Assembly (NCBI RefSeq): GCF_900116905.1
Contig: NZ_FPCG01000001.1
Span: forward strand, 248,001-312,000
Length of the DNA stretch: 64,000 nucleotides
Reading direction: 5' to 3'
Origin: Micrococcus terreus
GTDB taxonomy: Bacteria > Actinomycetota > Actinomycetes > Actinomycetales > Micrococcaceae
Positions 17,272 to 27,213 of the stretch are shown here, piece after piece. The translations under genes and the position numbers were made by a program. Each line of letters starts with the position of its first letter. Position 1 is the stretch's first letter. Below the pieces are notes generated by a model. That model was not told the DNA's origin. It saw only the letters and a program-made list of their open reading frames with translations, and searched no databases.

Positions 17272-19237
17272 GCGAGGCGTCAGGCTCGGGGGAGGGGCCG
17301 TCGTCGGGAAGGCCGGTGTGTCCCTCGCCCACGTACTCACCCGTGGCGTAGTCATACTCCACCGGGTTGCCGTCCTCGTCCGTGCGGGTGTACCACTCGG
17401 TGACCTCCTCCGCGGTGGAGTCGAAGTCCGCACCCGTGGCGAACTCGCTGTTCTCGTGCGTGGGGACGATCGCCAGGGCGAAGTTGTCGCCCTCCTGGGC
17501 CACGCCACGCTTCACCGCCTTCTCCAGCGCCCACTTCTCGTACTGGTCGCGGATGGCCAGGGGGTCGTTGCGCAGCTCCTTCACCAGGGCGATGCACATC
17601 AGCAGGATGATCACCGCGAACGGCAGTGCCGTCACCGTGATCAGGTTCTGCAGGCCCTGCAGGGAGGAGTCACCGCCGGTCAGCAGCATCACCACGGCGA
17701 TACCGGCCATGCAGATCGCCCAGAACGCGGTGACCAGACGGTTGGGGTTCGGGTTGCCGCCCTGGGAGAGCTGGGAGTTGACCAGTGAGGCGGAGTCGGC
17801 GGTGGTGATGAAGAAGATGGCCAGGATCCCGATCACCAGCGGGGCGATGATGTTCGCGCCGGGCAGCAGGTCCAGCACCGCGTAGAAGATCTCGGCCGGG
17901 GCCGGCAGGGAGTTCGCCGTGCCGTCCGGGGCGAGCTGGCCGGTCTGCTGCTGCAGCCAGATGGCGGTGCCGCCGAGCATGGTGAAGGCCAGGATGATGA
18001 TGGTCGAGGGGATGAACAGCACGCCGAGCACGAACTGCTTGATGGTGCGCCCGCGCGAGATCTTGGCCACGAACACGCCTACGAACGGCGCCCAGCTCAC
18101 CCACCAGGCCCAGTAGAAGGTCGTCCAGGAGGAGAGGAATGCCTGCATCTCCTCGCCCTGGGCCATGTTGGCGCTGAGCATCTCCGGCATGGAGCTGACG
18201 TAGTCCATGATCACGCCCGGCACCACGTTCATCAGGAACGCCGTGGGGCCGACCACGAAGAAGAACACGGCCAGGCCCACCGAGAGCACCATGTTGATGT
18301 TGGAGAGCTTGCGGATGCCCTTGGCCACCCCGGACACCGCCGAGATGATGGTGCCGATGGTCAGCACCACGATGATCACGATCGCCACGGTGTTGCCCGT
18401 GGGCGTCCAGCCTGAGACGATCTCCACGCCGCGTCCGATCTGCAGCGCGCCGATCCCCAGCGAAGAGGCCGTGCCGAACAGGGTGGCGATGATGGCCAGG
18501 CCGTCGATGGTGCGCGCGCCCAGCGAGGTGGACTTGCCGCCGAACAGTGGTGCCAGGATCGAGCTCATCAGCGGCACCCGGCCGCGGCGGTAGGACACGT
18601 ACGCCACCGCCAGCCCGACGATCGCGTAGAACGCCCACGCGTTGAAGCCCCAGTGCATGGCGGCCTGGGCCATCGCGCCCGTGATCGCCTCCATGGACGC
18701 CGGCTCATACGCACCCGGCCGCGGGGAGAGATAGTAGGTGAGCGGCTCGAACGGGCCGAAGAAGATGATGCCGATGCCGATCCCCGCCGCGAACAGCATG
18801 GCCGCCCACGAAGCGGTGGAGTACTCCGGCTTCTCATCGTCCAGTCCCAGCGGGATCCGCCCGTAGCGCGAGAACGCCAGGATCAGCAGCAGCACGATCA
18901 GCCCCGCCGCCATGGACGTGAAGATCCACCCGAGGTTGGTCATCACCCAGGTCAGCGCTGCTGAGGAGACCTCGAGCACGGTGTCCGGCTGGGTGACACC
19001 CCAGATCACGAAGCCGATGATCAGCAGCCCGACGACGGCCACGATCGGCACGTCGATGCGGTACCTGACCTTCTGGTCCTCGATGGAGACGCCCGGAACC
19101 AGTGCGGGGTGGATGTCATGCGGGTAGTTGACCTCGCGGATGAACCTGCGCAGCCGGGTCTGGCCCTGAGCGCGGGTGGATCCTGATCCGGGCGAGGTGG
19201 ACTCTGATGAGGACGGCGGTGGGGTGCTCATGCTCAC
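17261..19237 (-). CDS. BCCT-family betaine/carnitine/choline transporter
   Basis: The protein is 658 aa with twelve predicted helices. The BCCT hallmark is the tryptophan-rich stretch TTFYWAWWVSWAPFVGVFVA (helix 8 region), and GAGIGIGIIFFGPFEPLTYY marks the family's glycine/substrate region. It imports a quaternary ammonium compatible solute with Na+ or H+, probably for osmoprotection. The C-terminal hydrophilic tail of about 90 residues resembles osmosensing tails in BetP-like proteins but is acidic. The start is a GTG at 19237 or an ATG at 19231; a CATAGT box at 19245-19240 leaves almost no leader for either. It stands alone, separated from its neighbour by family A palindromes. Confidence 0.93.
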   Translation of the reverse strand: MSMSTPPPSSSESTSPGSGSTRAQGQTRLRRFIREVNYPHDIHPALVPGVSIEDQKVRYRIDVPIVAVVGLLIIGFVIWGVTQPDTVLEVSSAALTWVMTNLGWIFTSMAAGLIVLLLILAFSRYGRIPLGLDDEKPEYSTASWAAMLFAAGIGIGIIFFGPFEPLTYYLSPRPGAYEPASMEAITGAMAQAAMHWGFNAWAFYAIVGLAVAYVSYRRGRVPLMSSILAPLFGGKSTSLGARTIDGLAIIATLFGTASSLGIGALQIGRGVEIVSGWTPTGNTVAIVIIVVLTIGTIISAVSGVAKGIRKLSNINMVLSVGLAVFFFVVGPTAFLMNVVPGVIMDYVSSMPEMLSANMAQGEEMQAFLSSWTTFYWAWWVSWAPFVGVFVAKISRGRTIKQFVLGVLFIPSTIIILAFTMLGGTAIWLQQQTGQLAPDGTANSLPAPAEIFYAVLDLLPGANIIAPLVIGILAIFFITTADSASLVNSQLSQGGNPNPNRLVTAFWAICMAGIAVVMLLTGGDSSLQGLQNLITVTALPFAVIILLMCIALVKELRNDPLAIRDQYEKWALEKAVKRGVAQEGDNFALAIVPTHENSEFATGADFDSTAEEVTEWYTRTDEDGNPVEYDYATGEYVGEGHTGLPDDGPSPEPDASPRA

Positions 19238-19300
19238 CCACTATGACCCGACCTGCGAGGATGCGCCACTTGAACCGGGCGGGAGCTGCGGCGGCTTCGA

Positions 19301-19389
19301 CACCGTTCGTGTGACAGATCCACGGGCGTGCGGGACTGATGCGGTCACACGAACAGGGACGAGAGATCCCGGCTGTCACACGAAGGGTG
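19301..19389. repeat. Palindromic intergenic repeat, family A copy 4 (expanded)
   Basis: 17-bp arms CACCGTTCGTGTGACAG (19301-19317) and CTGTCACACGAAGGGTG (19373-19389) with one mismatch. A third copy of the right-arm sequence (19342-19354, CGGTCACACGAAC) lies inside. The outer CACCGTTC and inner GACAG match copy 1, but the middle four bases differ and are compensated in the other arm. Confidence 0.75.
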
Positions 19390-19429
19390 ACCGGCCTCCC
19401 GGCGAGGGGTGGAGCGCCCGCAGATGCGA

Positions 19430-19493
19430 CGACCCCCTTCCCGGGACAGCTCACTGCTCCGGAGAGCGGGAGAGTGTCCCGAGAAGGGGGTCG
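19430..19493. repeat. Palindromic intergenic repeat, family A copy 5
   Basis: 19-bp arms (19430-19448; 19475-19493) with one G/A difference and a 26-nt spacer ending in GGGAGAG. It lies 48 bp 3' of the dicarboxylate symporter gene and is nearly the same in arm sequence as copies 2 and 3. Confidence 0.87.
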
Positions 19494-19541
19494 ATGCGCA
19501 GGGCGACTGCGCCGAGTCGGCCGGACGAGCCGGCCTCGGGG

Positions 19542-21086
19542 TCAGCGCCGGGTGGAGTCCACCGACTCGCGGTCGGCGTCGGCGTCCGGACCCGTGGCCG
19601 AAGCGACCGTGTCCGCGGCGGTGCGGGAGGCGTCGTCGTAGGCCTGGTCCGGGGTGGAGGACTCCACGGTGCCCAGCCGCTCGTCCATCTCCTCCGGGGA
19701 GATCGCCATCAGGTCCTCGGTGCGCTCGGCGTGGTACCGGTCCACGTCCAGGATGCCCTCCTGCTTGGACACCAGTGTGGGGACCAGTGCCTGGCCGGCC
19801 ACGTTCACGGCGGTGCGGCCCATGTCCACGATCGGGTCCACGGCCAGCAGCAGGCCCACGCCCTCCAGGGGCAGACCCAGGGTGGACAGGGTCAGGGTGA
19901 GCATCACGGTGGCGCCGGTGGTGCCCGCGGTGGCGGCCGAGCCCAGCACCGAGACCATGATGATCAGCAGGTAGTCGCCGATCGAGAGGTCGATCCCGAA
20001 GAACTGGGCCACGAACATCGCCGCGATGGCCGGGTAGATCGCCGCGCAGCCGTCCATCTTGGTGGTGGCGCCCAGCGGGACGGCGAAGGCCGCGTAGCCG
20101 CGGGGCACACCGAAGCTGTACTCGGTCACACGCTGGGTGACCGGCAGGGTGCCGATCGACGAGCGGGAGACGAAGCCGAGCTGGAACGCCGGCCAGATGC
20201 CGGAGAAGAACTTGCGGACGGACAGGCCGTGCAGGCGGGCCAGCAGCGGGTAGACCACCAGGAACACCAGGGCCAGGCCCACGTAGATGGCCACCACGAA
20301 CTTGGCCAGCGAACCCATGGTGGTCCAGCCGTAGGAGGCCACGGCGTTGCCCAGCAGACCCACGGTGCCGATCGGGGCGATCCGGATGATCCACCACAGC
20401 ACCTTCTGGATGACCTCCAGGGCCGAGCGGGAGAAGCTCAGGAACGGCTCGGCCTTGGCGCCCACCTTCAGAGCGGCGACGCCGATGGCGATCGAGATGA
20501 CCAGGACCTGCAGCACGTTGAACGAGACCGAGGTGGAGGCCGAGCCGTCCTCCAGGGTGGTGGAGGCGGACAGGCCCAGGAAGTTGGAGGGGACCAGGCC
20601 CTGGATGAACGCCAGCCAGTCGCCGGTGCGGCCCTCATAGGCGCCCGGGGCCTCCTGTCCGGTGCCCACGCCGGGCTGGAACACCGCGCCCAGTCCGATG
20701 CCGATCAGCACGGCGATCAGCGAGGTGATGGCGAACCACAGCAGGGTCTTCCACGCCAGACGGGCAGCGTTGGTCACCTGCGCCAGGTTCGCGATCGAGG
20801 CCACCACCGCGAAGAACACCAGCGGGATCACCGCGGCGCGCAGCAGGGAGACGTAGGAGGAGCCGATGATCTGCAGCGTGGTGCCCAGGCCGTTCGGGGT
20901 CTCCGAGGTGTGCCCGGTGTTCCGGGCCACCAGGCCCAGGATCACGCCGAGCACCAGGGCGATCAGGATCTGCACGCCGAAGTTCGTCATCCACGCTGGG
21001 AGGCGCCGCTCGGAGCGGGAGGAGGGGGCCGTCGTCGGGCTGGAGGGAGCCGGGGAGGCACCTGAGGTGCGGTTGGTAGAAGTCAC
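19542..21086 (-). CDS. Dicarboxylate/amino acid:cation symporter (DAACS family)
   Basis: The protein is 514 aa. Eight helices plus re-entrant loops are indicated by the serine-rich SRSSIGTLPVT (hairpin 1), the NMDGT-like TTKMDGCAAIYPAIAAMFVAQ, and VDPIVDMGRTAVNVAGQALV. It should import glutamate, aspartate or C4-dicarboxylates with Na+ or H+. The C-terminal tail of about 80 residues is acidic and longer than in DctA/GltP. The GTG start is supported by a TACAGT -10 box (21098-21093) that places +1 on it; the frame stays open upstream but has no start signals. Confidence 0.9.
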   Translation of the reverse strand: MTSTNRTSGASPAPSSPTTAPSSRSERRLPAWMTNFGVQILIALVLGVILGLVARNTGHTSETPNGLGTTLQIIGSSYVSLLRAAVIPLVFFAVVASIANLAQVTNAARLAWKTLLWFAITSLIAVLIGIGLGAVFQPGVGTGQEAPGAYEGRTGDWLAFIQGLVPSNFLGLSASTTLEDGSASTSVSFNVLQVLVISIAIGVAALKVGAKAEPFLSFSRSALEVIQKVLWWIIRIAPIGTVGLLGNAVASYGWTTMGSLAKFVVAIYVGLALVFLVVYPLLARLHGLSVRKFFSGIWPAFQLGFVSRSSIGTLPVTQRVTEYSFGVPRGYAAFAVPLGATTKMDGCAAIYPAIAAMFVAQFFGIDLSIGDYLLIIMVSVLGSAATAGTTGATVMLTLTLSTLGLPLEGVGLLLAVDPIVDMGRTAVNVAGQALVPTLVSKQEGILDVDRYHAERTEDLMAISPEEMDERLGTVESSTPDQAYDDASRTAADTVASATGPDADADRESVDSTRR

Positions 21087-21092
21087 CCGGAG

Positions 21093-21098
21093 ACTGTA
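21093..21098 (-). promoter_or_regulatory. -10 box for leaderless symporter transcript
   Basis: TACAGT on the minus strand ends six bases before the GTG at 21086, predicting +1 at the start codon. Confidence 0.55.
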
Positions 21099-21198
21099 GA
21101 AGTGCAATACCACGACGGCGGAATCAGGTTTCGCAGTGTGACGCGGCTGTGACGTGGGGCATGTGATGTGGGTCGTCGTGGGGGAGAGGGCCCGGACG

Positions 21199-21204
21199 TA
21201 GACT
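21199..21204 (+). promoter_or_regulatory. guaB -10 box
   Basis: TAGACT predicts transcription from about 21211, giving a leader of about 60 nt that contains the GCACTG array. Confidence 0.5.
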
Positions 21205-21219
21205 GTCTGCACCCCCGAT

Positions 21220-22815
<1,596 letters not shown>

Positions 22816-22843
22816 CCGCGCCCAAGGGCACGGACCCCGCAGC

Positions 22844-22890
22844 ACAGCAGAGCACTCGGCCAGGACAGTCCTGGCCGAGCGCTCTGCTGT
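22844..22890. terminator. Bidirectional terminator between guaB and envelope protein gene
   Basis: A 47-nt nearly perfect palindrome: 22 of 23 base pairs form around a one-base loop, with a single A/C mismatch. It lies between convergent genes, 29 bp after the guaB stop. Confidence 0.85.
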
Positions 22891-22923
22891 AGGCCTCCGG
22901 GTGAGGTCAGAGGCGGCTCGGGG

Positions 22924-23634
22924 TCAGAGGCGGCGGCACTGGCCTTCCTTGGAGGAGGCGATGTTGTTGCCGCCCTTGGGAACGTAGCGGTTCTCCTTGC
23001 ACTGCAGGGCGCCGTCGATCCGGTTGCCCTCCACGTACAGGGAGCTGCGGTTCTTCTCGATCTGGACGTTGCCGCCCACGGTGTTGCGGCCCACGGCGGC
23101 GATGCCGTACTCCTTGACCTGGATGTCACCGTCCACCCGCGCCGCGCGGATCAGCACGCGCTTGGCCGGAGACTTCTCGGCCTGGTAGTTCCCGCCGATC
23201 CGGCCCCAGGACATGGACGCGGTGCCGGACATCTCGGTGAACTGGGCATCCCCGCCCAGGGTCACGCGGGCCGTGGTCACGGTGCCGCCGTACTTCACCT
23301 GCAGGTCTCCGCCCACCGTGGTGGCGGTCATCCGGATCAGCCGCTGGCGCTCGGCCTGGATGTTGCCGGTCACCCGTCCGCCGGCGGTCTGCAGGGTGGC
23401 GCCGCGGGCCACCTTCACGTCCCCCTTGACGGTCACATAGTTCAGCGTGCAGCTCTTGCCGGCCGGGACGTAGAGGTCGTCATTGACCACGGTCTTGGAC
23501 AGCGTGCCGGAGCAGGCTCGGTCCGCCGCGGCGGGCTGGGCCGAGACGCCGAACCCGACGGCGAGGGTGGAGGCCATCAGTGCAGAGGCACCGAGGCCGG
23601 CCAGCGTGCGGGCGAGGGGGGTCTTCTTCGTCAT
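22924..23634 (-). CDS. Secreted repetitive beta-rich protein (bactofilin/polymer-forming-like), unknown function
   Basis: The protein is 236 aa with a Sec signal (ASALMASTLAVGFGVSAQ, cleavage near AAADRA). The mature part is about eight repeats of 18-22 residues built around V-x-G-D/N-x-Q, such as VKGDVKV, VTGNIQAE, VGGDLQVK, LGGDAQFT, IGGNYQAE, VDGDIQVK, VGGNVQIE and IDGALQCKE. This predicts a right-handed beta-helix, as in bactofilins, but exported. Four cysteines could form two disulphides. It is transcribed away from the OatA-like gene, and GATGAG repeats with 11-bp spacing lie between them. A surface or envelope role is inferred. Confidence 0.75.
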   Translation of the reverse strand: MTKKTPLARTLAGLGASALMASTLAVGFGVSAQPAAADRACSGTLSKTVVNDDLYVPAGKSCTLNYVTVKGDVKVARGATLQTAGGRVTGNIQAERQRLIRMTATTVGGDLQVKYGGTVTTARVTLGGDAQFTEMSGTASMSWGRIGGNYQAEKSPAKRVLIRAARVDGDIQVKEYGIAAVGRNTVGGNVQIEKNRSSLYVEGNRIDGALQCKENRYVPKGGNNIASSKEGQCRRL

Positions 23635-23677
23635 GATGTCTCCTGGTCTGGTGCCCGCTGAGGATCGGTGGGCGTGT

Positions 23678-23694
23678 GATGAGGCTGTGGTGAA
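23678..23694. promoter_or_regulatory. Weaker GATGAG/GGTGAA pair, 11-bp period
   Basis: GATGAG at 23678 and GGTGAA at 23689 have the same period and orientation as the triple array at 23741-23768. They lie between that array and the envelope protein start. Confidence 0.35.
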
Positions 23695-23740
23695 GGGCTG
23701 TCCCTTCGTGGTCCATACAACTCCTCCCAGGTAAGAGGGC

Positions 23741-23768
23741 GATGAGCCCAGGATGAGACGACGATGAG
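23741..23768. promoter_or_regulatory. Triple GATGAG direct repeat with 11-bp period
   Basis: GATGAG occurs at 23741, 23752 and 23763. An 11-bp period of short direct repeats is the usual binding pattern of OmpR/PhoB-family response regulators. The array lies about 34-60 bp upstream of a start predicted from TTGTAT (23720-23715) for the envelope protein, and overlaps the -35 side of TAGGAT (23780-23785) for the acyltransferase. Confidence 0.55.
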
Positions 23769-23840
23769 AGTCTCGGCGGTAGGATCACCCAGTGGCGCCC
23801 ACGGCCGCCTCCACCACCCGTCGAGACCATCAGGGGGACC

Positions 23841-26033
23841 ATGTCATCGGGAATGACGGCACCGGCGCGCCCCGTGTCCGCGCCGGCTGCCCAGCAGCCT
23901 GCGCGCGTGTTCCGCGCCGACATCCAGGGGCTGCGGGCCTTCGCGGTGATCGCGGTGATCGTCAACCACATGGTCGGCTGGCCGGTCGGCGGGTTCGTGG
24001 GCGTGGACATCTTCTTCGTGATCTCCGGATATCTCATCACCGGGCACCTGATGAAGGAGTGGGAGCGCACGGGGCGGATCAGCTTCGTGCAGTTCTACCG
24101 GCGCCGGATCAAGCGCATCCTCCCGGCCTCCACGCTGGCCCTGGTGGTCACGGTGGCCGCCGGGTTCGTGCTCTTCCCGGCCGCACGCGCGTGGTCGACC
24201 TTCTGGGACGGCGTCTGGGCCCTGTTCTTCGTGGGCAACTGGCGGTTCGCGGCCGAGGGGACGGACTACTTCGCCGCGGACGGCCCGGTCTCTCCGCTCC
24301 AGCACTACTGGTCCCTGGGCGTGGAGGAGCAGTTCTACTTCGTCTGGCCCTGGGTCATGCTGCTGGCCCTGGTGGTGGTGGCTCGTCGTCGTCCGCAGGT
24401 GAGTCCGCGCCTGGTGGCGTCCCTGGTGATCGGCGCACTGAGCGTGCTCTCCTTCCTCTGGGCTCTCCAGGAGACCGTCAGCGCCCCCACGGTGGCGTAC
24501 TTCTCCACGCTCTCCCGGGCGTGGGAACTGGGCATCGGCGCGCTGCTGGCCCTGGCGGCCCCGCTGATCGCCCGGGTCCGGGAGCAGGCCCGCCCGCTGA
24601 TGGCCTGGATCGGCATCGCGGGGATGGTCCTGTCCCTGTTCCTGGTCGCGGAGACCTCGTCCTTCCCGGCACCGGTGGCCCTGCTGCCGGTGCTCTCCTG
24701 CGCGCTGGTGATCGCCGCCGGTGAGAACGGCGGCCAACGGCACATCGGTCTGCTGACCAACCGGGTGGCCGGCTACATCGGTGACATCTCGTTCAGTCTC
24801 TACCTGTGGCACATGCCCGTCATCATCCTCACCGCGTCCCTGTTCGTGGCGGACACCGTGGCCGAACGCCTGGTGCAGATCCTGCTGATGGCGGCCCTGT
24901 CCATGGCGGCCTACCACGTGTGGGAGGACCCGATCCGCCGTAGCGGCTGGCTCAGCGGACCCCGGCACGGCCGGGCGCCCCGCCGGGCCGGCCGTGCCGA
25001 ACGGCTCGGCGCCACCTCCAGCGTGGCCCTGGTCCTGGTGGCGGCCCTCCTCACCTCCCTCACGGTGTCCGCCGAGCGCCAGCAGGCCCAGGCCCATCAG
25101 GAGCAGCAGGCAGCCGTCCTGGAACGTGAGCTGCGTGCCGGCTCCGAGGAGGGGGCACAGGCCCCGGTGCCCCCGGGCATGCCGGCCGTCGCGGCGGTGC
25201 ACGGTGAGGTGGAGCAGGCCCTGCGTCTGACCTCCTGGGGGGACGCCGAGGCGGACCTCGAGGCGGCGATCGGGGACCACACCCGGATGGACGAGACCGT
25301 GCGCGCCTGCTCAGACGGGAAGCTGGAGCGCAGCCACTGCCGCCTGGGACCTGAGGACGCCCAGACGAGTGTCATGCTGGTGGGCGACTCGATCGGCCGC
25401 GCGTTCGTCCCCTCGGTGCGGGGGAACCTGGAGCAGCTGGACTGGCGGCTGGAACTGCGCGTGAACCCGGGCTGCTCGTTCATCCCGATCACCCGCGAGT
25501 TCCCCACGGCCCAGGCCCGCCAGCGCTGCGTGGACCACCGGGAGAGCGTGCTGGAGGACATCCGGGCGGAGCAGCCGGACATCGTGCTGATCTCCAACAG
25601 CGTGATCGCCACCGAGGATGAGGACGGCACACCTGTCACACCCCAGATGTGGCAGGAGGGGCTGCAGGAGTACCTGGCCGTGATCGAGGACCATTCCGAG
25701 GCCGTGGTGATCACCGGGCCGCCGGCGGACAAGACCCCGGCCAGCTGCCATGTCCGCGGGGGAGTCCCCCTGGACTGCCTGGGCACCATCACCGATCTGC
25801 GTCAGGCCACCACTCAGGCCGAACAGGCGGCCGCGGAGGCCACCGGGGCGGCCCTGGCGGACACCACGCCCCTGTTCTGCGCCCTGGGCCGCTGTCCGGC
25901 GGTGGTGGACGGGGTTCCGGTGAAGATCGACCGGACCCACATCACCGTGGAGTACGCCGAGCACATCGCCCCGGCCATGGGCGAGCTGCTGACAGGTGCG
26001 TTGGAGAGCCAGACCTCCGCAGCGCTGGACTAG
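23841..26033 (+). CDS. OatA-like acyltransferase (acyltransferase-3 membrane domain plus SGNH domain)
   Basis: The protein is 730 aa. Residues about 28-400 form an acyltransferase-3 domain of 10-11 helices (FRADIQGLRAFAVIAVIVNH, GGFVGVDIFFVISGYLITG, FYRRRIKRILPA). An extracytoplasmic SGNH-type domain follows, with VMLVGDSIGRAF (Ser nucleophile block) and a late DRTHIT Asp-x-x-His pair near residue 699. In this family the membrane part moves an acyl group across the membrane and the SGNH part transfers it to cell-wall glycan, e.g. O-acetylating peptidoglycan. AGGGGGA precedes the ATG. The stop codon overlaps the -10 box of the next gene. Confidence 0.92.
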   Translation: MSSGMTAPARPVSAPAAQQPARVFRADIQGLRAFAVIAVIVNHMVGWPVGGFVGVDIFFVISGYLITGHLMKEWERTGRISFVQFYRRRIKRILPASTLALVVTVAAGFVLFPAARAWSTFWDGVWALFFVGNWRFAAEGTDYFAADGPVSPLQHYWSLGVEEQFYFVWPWVMLLALVVVARRRPQVSPRLVASLVIGALSVLSFLWALQETVSAPTVAYFSTLSRAWELGIGALLALAAPLIARVREQARPLMAWIGIAGMVLSLFLVAETSSFPAPVALLPVLSCALVIAAGENGGQRHIGLLTNRVAGYIGDISFSLYLWHMPVIILTASLFVADTVAERLVQILLMAALSMAAYHVWEDPIRRSGWLSGPRHGRAPRRAGRAERLGATSSVALVLVAALLTSLTVSAERQQAQAHQEQQAAVLERELRAGSEEGAQAPVPPGMPAVAAVHGEVEQALRLTSWGDAEADLEAAIGDHTRMDETVRACSDGKLERSHCRLGPEDAQTSVMLVGDSIGRAFVPSVRGNLEQLDWRLELRVNPGCSFIPITREFPTAQARQRCVDHRESVLEDIRAEQPDIVLISNSVIATEDEDGTPVTPQMWQEGLQEYLAVIEDHSEAVVITGPPADKTPASCHVRGGVPLDCLGTITDLRQATTQAEQAAAEATGAALADTTPLFCALGRCPAVVDGVPVKIDRTHITVEYAEHIAPAMGELLTGALESQTSAALD

Positions 26034-26036
26034 GCT
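26031..26036 (+). promoter_or_regulatory. -10 box overlapping the upstream stop codon
   Basis: TAGGCT begins with the TAG stop of the acyltransferase and ends six bases before the GTG at 26043, predicting a leaderless message. Confidence 0.55.
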
Positions 26037-26042
26037 GGACAG

Positions 26043-27188
26043 GTGAGCATGCAGATCGAGATCGGCCGCGGCAAGCGGGCACGGCAGGCGTACGCCTTGG
26101 ACGACATCGCCGTGGTCCCCACCCGGCGCACCCGTGACCCGGAAGACGTGTCCCTGTCCTGGCAGATCGACGCCTTCACCTTCGACGCCCCCGTGATCGG
26201 GGCGCCCATGGACTCGGTGATGAGCCCGGACACGGCCATCGCGCTGGGCCGGATGGGCGGCATGGGCGTGCTGAACCTCGAGGGCCTCTGGACCCGGTAT
26301 GAGGATCCCTCACCCCTGCTGGAGGAGATCGCTCATCTGGAGTCGGCGAACTACTCCCCGGAGAACACCCGGCGACTGCAGGAGATCTACTCCGCACCGG
26401 TGCAGGCCGAGCTGATCACCGAGCGCCTGGCCCAGATCCGGGAGGCCGGTGTGGTGGTGGCCGGTGCCCTGACCCCGCAGCACACCCAGCAGTTCTACAA
26501 GACCGTGCTGGCCGCTGGCGTGGACATGTTCGTCATCCGCGGCACCACTGTCTCCGCCGAGCACGTCTCGGAGACCCAGGAGCCCCTGGACCTGAAGAAG
26601 TTCATCTACGAGCTCGATGTCCCGGTGATCGTGGGCGGCGCGGCTGGCTACACTCCGGCGCTGCACCTGATGCGCACCGGTGCAGCCGGCGTTCTGGTCG
26701 GCTTCGGCGGCGGCGCCTCCTCCACCACGCGCCGAGCCCTGGGCATCCGCGTCCCCATGGCCACGGCCATCTCGGACATCGCCGAGGCCCGGCGGGACTA
26801 CATGGACGAGTCCGGCGGACGCTATGTGCACGTGATCGCCGACGGCGGCCTGGGCACCTCGGGGGACATCATCAAGGCCCTGGCCATGGGTGCCGACGCC
26901 GTCATGCTCGGCGCTGCCCTGGCCCGCGCGGAAGAGGCCCCGGGCAGGGGCTGGCACTGGGGTGGCGAGGCAGCACACCCGGAGATGCCCCGCGGCGACC
27001 GCACCTACGTGGGCACCGTCGGCAGCATGCAGGAGGTCATGTGGGGCCCTGGCCACCACACCAACGGCGCTTCCAACCTGATGGGTGCACTGAAGCGGGC
27101 CATGGCCACCACCGGCTACACCGACGTCAAGGACTTCCAGAAGGTCGAGGTCCTGGTGGCCCCTGACTCACGGTCCCACCGAGCCTGA
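26043..27188 (+). CDS. GuaB3-type IMP dehydrogenase-related protein
   Basis: The protein is 381 aa. It has the IMPDH TIM barrel (YALDDIAVVPTRRTRDP, PVIGAPMDSVMSP, RMGGMGVLNLEG, FVIRGTTVSAEHVS) without CBS domains, as in the GuaB3 family that actinobacteria carry besides GuaB. The loop that holds the catalytic Cys in GuaB is here GFGGGASSTTRRALG with no Cys, so ordinary IMP dehydrogenase activity is doubtful. Its true reaction is not known to me. GTG at 26043, or ATG two codons later. glpD follows after 25 bp. Confidence 0.9.
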   Translation: MSMQIEIGRGKRARQAYALDDIAVVPTRRTRDPEDVSLSWQIDAFTFDAPVIGAPMDSVMSPDTAIALGRMGGMGVLNLEGLWTRYEDPSPLLEEIAHLESANYSPENTRRLQEIYSAPVQAELITERLAQIREAGVVVAGALTPQHTQQFYKTVLAAGVDMFVIRGTTVSAEHVSETQEPLDLKKFIYELDVPVIVGGAAGYTPALHLMRTGAAGVLVGFGGGASSTTRRALGIRVPMATAISDIAEARRDYMDESGGRYVHVIADGGLGTSGDIIKALAMGADAVMLGAALARAEEAPGRGWHWGGEAAHPEMPRGDRTYVGTVGSMQEVMWGPGHHTNGASNLMGALKRAMATTGYTDVKDFQKVEVLVAPDSRSHRA

Positions 27189-27213
27189 CCCCGAACCGGA
27201 GCAGCACCGCCCC

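Noticed and set aside
26043..27188. Second functional IMP dehydrogenase
   Set aside because: The loop that carries the catalytic Cys in GuaB has none here, so it is annotated as a related protein rather than a duplicate enzyme.
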